Assembly (NCBI RefSeq): GCF_024137865.1
Contig: NZ_CP099960.1
Coordinates: 1,302,001 to 1,366,000 of the forward strand
Reading direction: 5' to 3'
From: Moraxella sp. FZFQ2102
Lineage (GTDB): Bacteria; Pseudomonadota; Gammaproteobacteria; Pseudomonadales; Moraxellaceae
DNA: 64,000 bases
The translations under genes and the position numbers were made by a program. The notes beneath the pieces are model-generated. The model was not told where the DNA came from. It ran no database searches and saw only the letters and a list, made by a program, of their open reading frames with translations. Of the stretch, positions 48,399 through 56,971 are shown one piece after another (positions within the stretch are counted from its first letter, which is position 1; every line of letters starts with the position of its first letter).

Positions 48399-49379
48399 AT
48401 GGCGAGCACATCACGCAAATCCAATAAGCAAGGGGCGATTTACTTGCTTGAAATACTTAAGAAAATTCCCAAACAGCCCAAAAGCATCAGTTGTGGCGAG
48501 CTGCATTATGCACTGGCAGCACAGGGCTATACACAAAGCTTGCGTACACTACAACGGGATTTACAAGTACTGTGCGATGCGTTTGGGATTATGTGTGATG
48601 ATCGTCAGACACCTTATCGCTATCAGTGGTCGGCGCAGTCTTCTGGAGTGAGCATCTCGCAGATGAATGACCAAGAAGCGTTGCTACTGCAGTTGGCATA
48701 TCAGCATCTGAAGCATTTTTTGCCAAATTCTGCCAAGACATCGCTGGAGTCTCTCTTTGCGCAAGCAGGTTATGAGCTGTATCATCGGAATGCTGGCGAT
48801 GATCATGCCAAGACATGGATGAAAAAGGTGGCGATTGCACCGATGGCTCAGCCGCTATTACCGCCCATCATTTTGCCTGAAGTGCTCGAAGCGGTCAGTG
48901 CGGCATTGTATGACAACCGATATTTGAACATCACTTATGCCAACCAGGCTCAGCGTCGCCACAATTTTTGTAGTGAGTACAGTGTGAAACCGCTAGCGCT
49001 CGTGCAGCAAGGGAGCAATCTGTATTTGGTTGCGCAGTTTGATGGCTTTGATGATATTCGCCATTTGGCACTGCATCGCTGTCAGACGGCATCGGTGTCA
49101 TCATTGACATTTGAGTATCCAAGTGAGTTTGATTTATCGGAGTATATCAATCAGCAGGCGGGGTTTGGCTTTGGGCGAGAGCGGATTTGTCTTGAGTTTT
49201 GTATTGATGAGATCGAAGGATTTCATCTGACTGAGACGCCTTTGTCAGCCGACCAAGTGATACAGGCGCATGACGGCTATTACCATGTCCGTGCCACTGT
49301 GGTGGATAGTGATATGCTTGATCGCTGGCTTAATGGCTTTGGCGAGAGCGTGTGGCAGGTAAAGAAGACGGTGGTGTGA
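48399..49379 (+). CDS. WYL-domain transcriptional regulator
   Basis: 326 residues. Residues about 1-75 form a winged helix-turn-helix (ELHYALAAQGYTQSLRTLQRDLQVL). Residues about 190-255 carry a WYL-type ligand-binding domain (ITYANQAQRR, VKPLALVQQGSNLYLVAQFDG, RHLALHR); the C-terminus fits a WCX extension. This order, wHTH-WYL-WCX, is that of BrxR/CapW regulators of defence loci. The start at 48399 has an AGGAG about 10 nt upstream. The gene's TGA is 4 nt before the palindrome that begins at 49383. Confidence 0.85.
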   Translation: MASTSRKSNKQGAIYLLEILKKIPKQPKSISCGELHYALAAQGYTQSLRTLQRDLQVLCDAFGIMCDDRQTPYRYQWSAQSSGVSISQMNDQEALLLQLAYQHLKHFLPNSAKTSLESLFAQAGYELYHRNAGDDHAKTWMKKVAIAPMAQPLLPPIILPEVLEAVSAALYDNRYLNITYANQAQRRHNFCSEYSVKPLALVQQGSNLYLVAQFDGFDDIRHLALHRCQTASVSSLTFEYPSEFDLSEYINQQAGFGFGRERICLEFCIDEIEGFHLTETPLSADQVIQAHDGYYHVRATVVDSDMLDRWLNGFGESVWQVKKTVV

Positions 49380-49382
49380 TGT

Positions 49383-49425
49383 GCGACATAAATTGTCGCC
49401 ACATGGTGTTATCATGATAAAAAAT
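49383..49425 (+). promoter_or_regulatory. Operator-promoter block before the DUF262 pair
   Basis: A perfect 17-bp palindrome GCGACA-N5-TGTCGC (49383-49399) is followed by ATGGTGTTATCAT. A possible -10 TATCAT has its -35 position inside the palindrome; another reading is TTGTCG-17-GATAAA. Either way a bound protein would block the promoter. A second, similar block is at 52859-52892. The best candidate binder is the WYL protein encoded immediately upstream. Confidence 0.7.
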
Positions 49426-49439
49426 AGCAGGAGAGTGTT

Positions 49440-50777
49440 ATGAGCAAGACAGACTCAGACCCAAAATTGGGTGTCTATAAGATCAATGAAGTGTATAAAA
49501 AAGATCTATCCATCCCTAATTATCAGCGGCCGTATAAGTGGCGTGTGGAGAATGTACGCCAGCTGCTTGATGACCTAAATCATCATTGTATCAATCAACC
49601 AAACAGCACCTATCGTCTGGGTACTTTAGTGATTCACAAAGATAAAGATAAATGTGATATCGTTGATGGTCAGCAGCGCTTGGTGACTTTGGCGTTGATT
49701 TTGCATCGTTTGAAAGATACAAGCATTGATGCATTTTTGAAAAAAGATCAATTCGCCCACCCATTCAGCCAATACAATATCTACCATAATTATCAACTGA
49801 TTGGGCGGTATCTGGATATGTTGGATGGCGGCAGCCGGCAGCGATTGCTGAAGTTTATCGACGAGCAGTGTGAGTTTGTGTGGATTGAGCTGACCAATCA
49901 AAATGAAGCGTTTCAGTTTTTTGATTCACAAAATGCTCGTGGCAAAAGTCTTGCGCCGTATGATTTGCTCAAAGCGTATCATCTGCGAGCCATCCCATCC
50001 GATCACCCAAATAAGCTTGACTATGTCATGCGCTGGGAGCGGGCTATTGATGGTAAGCCAAGCTTAGATCAAGTCATTAGCAAGACATTGTTTTGCTTGC
50101 GTCAGTGGTCAAAATCTCGTCGGGCAGATGAGTTTACGGTCAAACAGCTGTCTGTGTTTAAAGGTGTGACGCTTGATGCGCCTTATCCCTATCTCAATGC
50201 TGTGCGTGCCAATTTGGCATTATACCAAGAGCATCAAGCAAATCCATGGCGTATGGTACAGCCACCACCCTCACCGTTTCAGACCACGCAGCCATTGATT
50301 GATGGTGAGTTGTTTTTTATGTATATTGACCATTATGTGCAAATGTATCATCGGTTGTTTGATAAAGATCAAGGTGTGTTAAATGGCTATTTTTTTAACC
50401 TATGGTGCATCAAAGACAAAAAGCAAATCAGCTATTTGGGTGCGATGGATTATGATGGTTCGCATCGTACAGGCGATGGCTATTTGCGCATCTTATTTTA
50501 TGCGATGGTATTGATGTATTATGATAAATTTGCGACACATGGCTTGGATGTGGCGTTATCGCGGATTTTTAATTGGGTGTTTCGAGAGCGTCTAGACAAA
50601 GAACGAATTGATTGGGGTACGATTGAAAAAATCGTCGCTGAGCGTGATGGTTTGTTTGATGTTTTGTTGCACGCCATCCATCCTAAACAAATTGCCAATT
50701 TTATCGTGATGCCTTTATCTAAGAGTAATGGCAAATCCGTTCAGTTGGCAGAGTATCTATCAGTACCAAAGCCGTGA
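49440..50777 (+). CDS. DUF262 (ParB/Srx-like NTPase) protein, first of pair
   Basis: 445 residues. The DUF262 N-domain has IPNYQRPYKW (residues 25-34) and the catalytic-type DGQQR (76-80), as in GmrS and related nuclease partners; the family fold is ParB-like and binds or cleaves nucleotides. The central helical part has NQNEAFQFFDSQNARGKSLAPYDLLKAY, the conserved second DUF262 block. No HNH/DUF1524 motif is visible in the C-terminal half, so nuclease function, if any, must come from the next gene. The ATG at 49440 is preceded by CAGGAG. It ends 17 nt before the next gene. Confidence 0.85.
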   Translation: MSKTDSDPKLGVYKINEVYKKDLSIPNYQRPYKWRVENVRQLLDDLNHHCINQPNSTYRLGTLVIHKDKDKCDIVDGQQRLVTLALILHRLKDTSIDAFLKKDQFAHPFSQYNIYHNYQLIGRYLDMLDGGSRQRLLKFIDEQCEFVWIELTNQNEAFQFFDSQNARGKSLAPYDLLKAYHLRAIPSDHPNKLDYVMRWERAIDGKPSLDQVISKTLFCLRQWSKSRRADEFTVKQLSVFKGVTLDAPYPYLNAVRANLALYQEHQANPWRMVQPPPSPFQTTQPLIDGELFFMYIDHYVQMYHRLFDKDQGVLNGYFFNLWCIKDKKQISYLGAMDYDGSHRTGDGYLRILFYAMVLMYYDKFATHGLDVALSRIFNWVFRERLDKERIDWGTIEKIVAERDGLFDVLLHAIHPKQIANFIVMPLSKSNGKSVQLAEYLSVPKP

Positions 50778-50794
50778 TTATAAGAGGAAAAGTC

Positions 50795-52819
50795 ATGAGT
50801 GAAGCAGTCAAATTATTAACCATCGAGCAGCTATTAAGCCAAGAAGATCACTATCTGATCCCCGTTTATCAGCGCAACTATGCATGGGGCGGTGTTGAGA
50901 TTGGGCAATTGGTTCAGGATTTGTATAAAGCGTTTGAGCAGGATAAGGACAAGGCTTATTATCTCGGTACTTTAGTGGTGCATCACCGAGCTGATGGCAG
51001 GTATGAAGTCATTGATGGTCAGCAGCGATTGACGACTTTGCATATTTTAAACAAATGTTTATCAAAGTTTGATGGCGGTCTTACATTGAGTGAAATTCAA
51101 TGGGATGCAGAACAAACCAACCTTGACTTTGAATCTCGTCCAGAGTCCAAAGCACAAATTGATAATCCAGCGGTGGCGATAAAAGCCGATAGCGGTATCG
51201 CTGATGGCTTTGTAGCAATGTGGCAGGCATTGATCAATCTTAAAAATTTAGAAGATGCAAATTTGAAAGATCGCGAATTAATTGATCAATTTAAAGAATT
51301 TATCAATAAGCAAGTAAAAATCTGTCGTACCATCGTACCCAAAGATACGGATCTGAACCATTATTTTGAAATCATGAACACGCGCGGCGAACAGCTTGAA
51401 AAGCATGAAATCATCAAGGCGCAGTTGATGGGTAAATTAGACCCAAAAGACCAAAAAGCGTTTGCGATGATTTGGGATGCCTGCTCGGATATGAGCCGCT
51501 TTGCGGTATCGGGCTTGCCGACAGTCATACGAGCAGAATTTTTTGTGGATCAATTACCCTGTCGCCTAGAGCAGGATTTTGACTTGGGCAAGTTTAAGAA
51601 TTTGTTGATTGACAAAAAAGCAGAAGGATTAAAGGATAAAGAGCTTGAAGAAAGAAAAGCTGAAACCAAGCAAGATCTTGAAGCAGGCAATTTAGTGGGC
51701 AAGTCGATCATTAAGATCATCGATGACCCAATCAAAAACCCCAAAGATGTGGATAATACCGATGATGGCCAATACCAATCGGTGATTGATTTTCCAAACT
51801 TTTTATTGCATGTGCTAAAAGTGCGAGAAACTGACGAAGAAAAAAAAGAAAAAATCAGCTTGGATGATAAGTCTTTGCTGACAGCATTTGAATCTTTGAA
51901 GGATGCAGATGCGGTTAAGCGATTTGCGATGGATTTGTTAAAATGCCGTTTGTTGTTTGATTATTATGTGATCAAGCAGGACAACCGCAAGGCAAATGAT
52001 GGCACGGATGTCAAGTGGGCGATCTTACAGCCCAAGCTAAGTAATAATAGTATCTATGCCAAAAATACTTTTCAAACCGACAAGGAGGAGTCTGAATCTA
52101 ATGAGCATCTGGTGATGGTGCAGGCGATGTTTCATGTGTCGCACTCAAGTCGTATTTATAAAACTTGGCTACAAGATGTTTTGGCGTATTTGTGGAAGAA
52201 TCGTACTCAGACTAAAGATAAAGATTTTGATAAGAAGTTTCTCGATGAACTGCATCGTTTGGCACATGACGACTATTACCAAAAACAGCGGGACAAGCTA
52301 AACTATCCTAATGTGTCTTATTTTATGCTTAATTATGTTGATTATCGTTTGTGGTATGAGTGGAAACAGGAATGGAAACAGGCTGGGCAGGATGAAAACG
52401 AAAGAGTTAAATTTTTTGAAAAATACGCACCAAATCAAAACTCCAGTGCCGAAGAGCTAAAAAAGGCTTTTGATAAATTTGTCTTTATGCATCGTTCATC
52501 GATTGAGCATTGCTATCCACGCAATCCAGAAGATCAATCCAATCGAAAAACAGGTGATGATTTAATAGCGCTGAATCAATTGGGCAATCTGTGTTTGGTG
52601 AGCCATAGTGAAAACTCGCGGCTATCCAATCTGCTACCTGAAGCCAAACGAGAAAAGGTCATCGCACGGCTCAATAGTGGGCGTAGCACCCAAAGTCTAA
52701 GTCAGCTGATCATGCTGATGCATGAAAAATGGGATATAAGTGCGATTGATAGTTATACAGACAAATTAGAAAAACTTGATCAAAAAATCAAATTGAACCC
52801 ATTGCTCAATAATAAATAA
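50795..52819 (+). CDS. DUF262-DUF1524 (HNH nuclease) protein, second of pair
   Basis: 674 residues. N-terminal DUF262 with IPVYQRNYAW (residues 22-31), VIDGQQR (72-78) and the second block YFEIMNTRGEQLEKHEIIKA. A lysine/glutamate-rich coiled-coil insert lies near residues 265-310. The C-terminal DUF1524 has the HNH-type motif IEHCYPR (His572), LGNLCLV (Asn598) and SENSRLSN (Asn607), so a DNA-cutting role is likely. This GmrSD-like fusion makes a two-gene unit with the preceding DUF262 protein. The start at 50795 follows AAGAGGA. Confidence 0.88.
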   Translation: MSEAVKLLTIEQLLSQEDHYLIPVYQRNYAWGGVEIGQLVQDLYKAFEQDKDKAYYLGTLVVHHRADGRYEVIDGQQRLTTLHILNKCLSKFDGGLTLSEIQWDAEQTNLDFESRPESKAQIDNPAVAIKADSGIADGFVAMWQALINLKNLEDANLKDRELIDQFKEFINKQVKICRTIVPKDTDLNHYFEIMNTRGEQLEKHEIIKAQLMGKLDPKDQKAFAMIWDACSDMSRFAVSGLPTVIRAEFFVDQLPCRLEQDFDLGKFKNLLIDKKAEGLKDKELEERKAETKQDLEAGNLVGKSIIKIIDDPIKNPKDVDNTDDGQYQSVIDFPNFLLHVLKVRETDEEKKEKISLDDKSLLTAFESLKDADAVKRFAMDLLKCRLLFDYYVIKQDNRKANDGTDVKWAILQPKLSNNSIYAKNTFQTDKEESESNEHLVMVQAMFHVSHSSRIYKTWLQDVLAYLWKNRTQTKDKDFDKKFLDELHRLAHDDYYQKQRDKLNYPNVSYFMLNYVDYRLWYEWKQEWKQAGQDENERVKFFEKYAPNQNSSAEELKKAFDKFVFMHRSSIEHCYPRNPEDQSNRKTGDDLIALNQLGNLCLVSHSENSRLSNLLPEAKREKVIARLNSGRSTQSLSQLIMLMHEKWDISAIDSYTDKLEKLDQKIKLNPLLNNK

Positions 52820-52842
52820 CCGCCATTGTGCGGTTATTTTTT
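52815..52842 (+). terminator. Terminator after the DUF262-DUF1524 gene
   Basis: AATAACCGC / GCGGTTATT stem with a short loop and T6. Confidence 0.85.
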
Positions 52843-52858
52843 ATGCACTCTCCTGTAT

Positions 52859-52892
52859 GCGACACAAAATGTCGCACTATGTTGTTATACTG
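52859..52892 (+). promoter_or_regulatory. Second copy of the operator-promoter block, no gene follows
   Basis: A perfect palindrome GCGACA-N5-TGTCGC (52859-52875) followed by ACTATGTTGTTATACTG. The block matches the one at 49383 at roughly five of six positions over 35 nt, including the TGTTAT segment, and offers TATACT as a -10. The next ORF on this strand starts about 530 nt downstream. Confidence 0.65.
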
Positions 52893-53424
52893 CCCTCAGT
52901 GCCTAGTAAAAAAGTGATTGTCTCACCAATAGCAAGTCTGCGCTTAATATGATCAGCATGTGCGATCTTGATGAAAAAACTTCATCTGTTGCAGCTGATT
53001 GGGTTTGTGATGTGAGCCAAAGGTAGCGATACGCTATTAAGCGTGGTTGTTATTTATAAGATTTACCTATAAATTACAGCGCATTTCAGGCATGAGATAT
53101 TAATAAACTGATGCTCTGATTATACAGATATTCCGACATATTTATCAGAAAAAACATAGAATTAACCAAAGTATGATGGCTAAAACTTTAGACAAGGGCT
53201 GATTTATAAGTTATTTTTCTGATAATAGTGAAAATATCTGAAATAGTGACAGGTGGTGCCGATGGGTGTTTTTTTTATTCCAAAATTGCATAAAAATTAT
53301 AATGATTTTTTAAGAAATTGGCTTTTACTTTAGACCAAATTATGGTTTAATTTAGTAAATTTAGAAACAATTAGCAGTAATTGGCAACAATTTTTATACA
53401 TATCAGCTTCAATAGGATTTTGTG
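52893..53424. other. Gene-free AT-rich region before the autotransporter
   Basis: About 530 nt with no convincing ORF. It holds a 12-bp inverted repeat TTATCAGAAAAA (53142-53153) / TTTTTCTGATAA (53214-53225), a T8 run at 53279-53286, and a likely promoter TTTACT-16-TTTAAT (53324-53351) about 75 nt before the autotransporter ATG. The T8 tract could allow slippage affecting expression, but it is short. Confidence 0.55.
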
Positions 53425-56400
53425 ATGAATAAAGTATTTAAAGTGGTGTTCAATCGAACGACTCAACAATGGACAGTGACATCTGAGCTGGCTCGTGGTG
53501 CGGTCAAATCATCAAGCAGTGAAGTCAAAAAACCATCTTTAATAAAGGCGGTGAGTACGGCTACACTGGCGATGGTGGTGGCGTCTGCATCGGTGACTGC
53601 GGTGGCTTTTGATGATCTTGAGCTTGATTTTGAAATGACGGATGAGCAGTATCATAAAAATGTCGCCGCTCAGACAACGCCTACTGCGCCAAACACGACG
53701 CCTTCGCACACCGTTGAGATCGATGGTACTGTGCTGCCGCCAGCAACCAGTCCGACGCCTGTGCATGAAGTTGTGATCGATGGTGAGGTCTTGGCACCTG
53801 CACCAAAAACCGAACCGATGCCAAGCACACCTGTGACACCACCGACTTCTGGGCATAATGTGACGATCGATGCTGATCCAAATGAAGTGACAAATCCGAC
53901 GCCAAACACGATGCTTGCGACGGTGGCTTATGTCGATGCACAAAATCAAGCGCAGGATGCAGCGATCGCAACCAAGGCTGATCAAGTTACGCTGGATGCG
54001 CTGAATGAAAAAGTCAGTCAAATGGATAAGGGCAAAGCAACCAAGCAATCGGTAGGTGCTGCGACAAAAAGTATCAGTGAAATTAAGACCCAATTAACCA
54101 CCTTGTCTGAACAAGTGGATGCCAAAGCAGATGCCACAACTGTCACCACATTGGCAGAAAAAGTAGATACCAAAGCAAGCAAAGATGAAGTATCAGCAGC
54201 ACTAACTCAAGCGGCTTCACATGCAGAAGGTTATGCGGATCGTAAAGATGCTGTTATCAAAACACTTGCAGATGCCGCTCAAACTACTGCTAATAAAGCA
54301 CAACAAACTGCTGATGCAAACACTCAAGCAATTGCAACCAAAGCAGATGCTACCACTGTCACCACATTGGCAGAAAAAGTAGACACCAAAGCAAGCAAAG
54401 ATGAAGTATCAGCAGCACTAACTCAAGCGGCTTCACATGCAGAAGGTTATGCGGATCGTAAAGATGCTGTTATCAAAACACTTGCAGATGCCGCTCAAAC
54501 TACTGCTAATAAAGCACAACAAACTGCTGATGCAAACACTCAAGCAATTGCCACTAAAGCAGATGTTACCACCGTCACTGCTTTGTCTGACAAGGTAAAC
54601 ACTAAGGCAGACACTGAAACTGTTAATGCTTTATCTACAAAAGTAGACACCAAAGCAAGCAAAGATGAAGTATCAGCAGCACTGACTCAAGTGGCTTCAC
54701 ATGCAGAAGGTTATGCGGATCGTCAAGATGCCGTTATCAAAGCACTGGCAGATGCCGCTCAAACTACTGCTAATAAAGCACAACAAACTGCTGATGCAAA
54801 CACTCGAGCAATTGCCACTAAAGCAGATGTTACCACCGTCACTGCTTTGTCTGACAAGGTAAACACCAAAGCAGACACTGAAACTGTTAATGCTTTATCT
54901 ACAAAAGTAGACACCAAAGCTGACATCAGCTATGTCGATGCTCAAAACCAAGCGCAAGATGCTGTCATTGCCACCAAAGCAGATGCCACAACTGTGACCA
55001 CATTGGCTGACAAAGTAGAATCTAATACTCAAGCAATTGCCACCAAAGCAGATGCCACAACTGTCACTGCTTTATCTACAAAAGTAGATACCAAAGCCGA
55101 TCAATCAGCTTTGAATGAACTTAGCCAAACTGTTGCTACCAAAGCAGATGCTACAACTGTCACTGCTTTGACAGAAACTGTGAACACTAAAGCTGACATC
55201 AGCTATGTCGATGCTCAAAACCAAGCGCAAGATGCTGTCATTGCTACCAAAGCAGATGCTATAACTGTTAATGCTTTATCTACAAAAGTAGACAGCAAAG
55301 CAAGCAAAGATGAAGTATCAGCGGCACTAACTCAAGTGGCTTCACACGCAGAAGGTTATGCGGATCGTGTTGTTCGTGATATGAAAGTGGATATTGACAA
55401 GGCTCAATCGGCTGCTGAAACTGCAGCAACAGCCGCCAAAGCTTCACAAGATGCGGCAGCTACTTCTGCGAACACTGCCAACACTTCAGCTGCCAATGCT
55501 GCTCAATCAGCGACAACTGCTGCAGAACAAGCCAAAACTGCAACTGCAGCCCAGGCTGCAGCTACCCAGTCTGCAAGCGATGCTCAAAACTCAGCCACTG
55601 CCGCACAGCAAGCACAAACTGCTGCCACTGTATCTGCGACAAAAGCAGCTGATTCAGCCCAAACTGCCCAAGTCGCTCAAGTTAAAGCAGTCGAACAAGC
55701 GGCCGCTGCTGAAAAATCAGCAACCGCTGCAACCGGCGCGCAAATCGCCGCCGCAACTTCAGCTGATAAAGCCCAGATCGCTCAATCGGCTGCTGAAACT
55801 GCAGCAACAGCCGCCAAAGCTTCACAAGATGCGGCAGCTACTTCTGCGAACACTGCCAACACTTCAGCTGCCAATGCTGCTCAATCAGCGACAACTGCTG
55901 CAGAACAAGCCAAAACTGCAACTGCAGCCCAGGCTGCAGCTACCCAGTCTGCAAGCGATGCTCAAAACTCAGCCACTGCCGCACAGCAAGCACAAACTGC
56001 TGCCACTGAGCAAGCTGCCGCTGCCAAAGCGTCACAACAAGACGCATCTGCATCGGCCGCCATTGCCACCGAACAGGCAAGCATCGCCCAAACTGCCGCA
56101 ACCGTTGCCACCGACTCAGCGCAGCAAGCCAAAATCTTGGTGGCAGACGCCCAACAACTGACCAGCGAAGTACGCACCACCGCAGCCAATGCAGAGCAGC
56201 TGGCCAATCAGGCGAATACCACCGCAGCCAGCGCTTTGGCCATCGCTGAAAATAAAGCCGATGCCGGTGTGGTGGCAGCTCTGGGTCAGCAGGTGGCTGC
56301 ACACGGCACAGCGATCGAGACACTAAATACCCAAACGCTGCAACACACTCAAGCCATCAGCCGCTTGGATACCCAAGTCGGTGCGCTTGACAACAAAGTC

Positions 56401-56667
56401 ACCGCACTGTCTGGCAGAATGGATGTGCTAGAAAAAGACTTTGAAAGCGGCATGGCGGCGAACGCAGCATTGAGCGGTCTGTTCCAACCTTATGGCATCG
56501 GCAGATTTAACGCAACTGCAGCGATCGGCGGCTATCAGTCACAGCAGGCCGTCGCCGTCGGCGCAGGCTACCGCTTTAATCAAAACTTTGCTACCAAAAT
56601 GGGTGTTGCCACCAGCACCAATGGTGGCGGTACAGCCTATAATGTCGGCGTTAATTTTGAATGGTAA
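53425..56667 (+). CDS. Trimeric autotransporter adhesin with ESPR and YadA-like anchor
   Basis: 1080 residues, type Vc secretion. Residues 1-24 (MNKVFKVVFNRTTQQWTVTS start) are the extended signal peptide region, then a hydrophobic signal near 37-58. A Pro/Thr-rich segment with three VxIDG.V-like repeats spans about 90-160. Residues about 165-1000 are coiled-coil stalk made of degenerate 'ATKAD..TV..L' units with exact internal duplications. Residues about 1003-1080 are the YadA-like membrane anchor (GLFQPYGIGRF to VGVNFEW). No YadA-type head or 'SVAIG' repeats are visible. Probably an adhesin, as UspA/Hag-type proteins are in Moraxella. ATG 53425 is used; the adjacent GTG 53422 is not needed. 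Confidence 0.9.
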   Translation: MNKVFKVVFNRTTQQWTVTSELARGAVKSSSSEVKKPSLIKAVSTATLAMVVASASVTAVAFDDLELDFEMTDEQYHKNVAAQTTPTAPNTTPSHTVEIDGTVLPPATSPTPVHEVVIDGEVLAPAPKTEPMPSTPVTPPTSGHNVTIDADPNEVTNPTPNTMLATVAYVDAQNQAQDAAIATKADQVTLDALNEKVSQMDKGKATKQSVGAATKSISEIKTQLTTLSEQVDAKADATTVTTLAEKVDTKASKDEVSAALTQAASHAEGYADRKDAVIKTLADAAQTTANKAQQTADANTQAIATKADATTVTTLAEKVDTKASKDEVSAALTQAASHAEGYADRKDAVIKTLADAAQTTANKAQQTADANTQAIATKADVTTVTALSDKVNTKADTETVNALSTKVDTKASKDEVSAALTQVASHAEGYADRQDAVIKALADAAQTTANKAQQTADANTRAIATKADVTTVTALSDKVNTKADTETVNALSTKVDTKADISYVDAQNQAQDAVIATKADATTVTTLADKVESNTQAIATKADATTVTALSTKVDTKADQSALNELSQTVATKADATTVTALTETVNTKADISYVDAQNQAQDAVIATKADAITVNALSTKVDSKASKDEVSAALTQVASHAEGYADRVVRDMKVDIDKAQSAAETAATAAKASQDAAATSANTANTSAANAAQSATTAAEQAKTATAAQAAATQSASDAQNSATAAQQAQTAATVSATKAADSAQTAQVAQVKAVEQAAAAEKSATAATGAQIAAATSADKAQIAQSAAETAATAAKASQDAAATSANTANTSAANAAQSATTAAEQAKTATAAQAAATQSASDAQNSATAAQQAQTAATEQAAAAKASQQDASASAAIATEQASIAQTAATVATDSAQQAKILVADAQQLTSEVRTTAANAEQLANQANTTAASALAIAENKADAGVVAALGQQVAAHGTAIETLNTQTLQHTQAISRLDTQVGALDNKVTALSGRMDVLEKDFESGMAANAALSGLFQPYGIGRFNATAAIGGYQSQQAVAVGAGYRFNQNFATKMGVATSTNGGGTAYNVGVNFEW
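54130..54777 (+). repeat. Tandem 216-bp repeats in the autotransporter stalk
   Basis: Units start at 54130, 54346 and 54562 (216 bp = 72 residues each). The first two are nearly identical; the third has changes and an inserted short unit. The same pattern recurs in fragments to about 55370. Confidence 0.85.
55402..55629 (+). repeat. Ala/Gln-rich 228-bp block, first copy
   Basis: Reading by eye, the 228 bp appear identical to 55780-56007 (378 bp downstream). The encoded Ala-rich coiled coil lies at residues about 660-735. Confidence 0.85.
55780..56007 (+). repeat. Ala/Gln-rich 228-bp block, second copy
   Basis: Direct repeat of 55402-55629. Identity at DNA level, including synonymous positions, points to a recent duplication or gene conversion within the stalk. 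Confidence 0.85.
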
Positions 56668-56680
56668 TTCGCCATCATCA

Positions 56681-56713
56681 AAAAAACCGAGCCATCATCA
56701 GCTCGGTTTTTTT
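56681..56713. terminator. Terminator between the autotransporter and yheV
   Basis: AAAAAACCGAGC / GCTCGGTTTTTT, symmetrical, between convergent genes. Confidence 0.92.
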
Positions 56714-56728
56714 ATTTATAAATACTTA

Positions 56729-56962
56729 TTATTTAAACTTCACCACACCCACGCCATCGGCTTTGGCATTTTGTTCTTGGATGATGGTGGTCTCATCAGG
56801 GGTGGGGCGGCGTTCGCTATGACCACAGTCGATGCACTCGATGTATTCATCAAACTGTGGGGTGAATACCTGAATCTGCACGACGACATCGACTTTTTTG
56901 CACGATGGGCAAGCGACGCCAGCCAAGAACTGGCGTTTTGGGCGATTGGATTGATAACGCAT
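56729..56962 (-). CDS. yheV: YheV-family zinc-ribbon protein
   Basis: 77 residues. MRYQSNRPKRQFLAGVACP at the N-terminus with two Cys pairs (CPSC and CIDC) spaced as in a zinc ribbon, followed by GHSERR. Matches the YheV/DUF2387 family of unknown function. It starts about 10 nt after the prlC stop, a linkage seen in pseudomonads. ATG 56962 is used in preference to the GTG just before it. Confidence 0.82.
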   Translation of the reverse strand: MRYQSNRPKRQFLAGVACPSCKKVDVVVQIQVFTPQFDEYIECIDCGHSERRPTPDETTIIQEQNAKADGVGVVKFK

Positions 56963-56971
56963 CACGACACC

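Noticed and set aside
48399..52819. Complete BREX, CBASS or Druantia system
   Set aside because: No methyltransferase, PglZ, cyclase or other core genes are present around the WYL gene.
53279..53286. T8 tract as a phase-variation switch
   Set aside because: Only eight bases and well upstream of the likely promoter; kept as a remark in the region entry, not as a finding.
53539..54093. 184-codon minus-strand ORF at the start of the autotransporter
   Set aside because: His/Arg/Cys-rich antisense shadow with no domain features.
54130..55370. CRISPR-like regular repeats
   Set aside because: Repeats are in-frame coding units of a coiled-coil stalk with no unique spacers.
55394..56161. Long second-frame ORF (255 codons) within the autotransporter
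   Set aside because: The Leu/Gln/Lys-rich product is a by-product of the repetitive Ala-rich codons in the real frame and has no start signal or family likeness.
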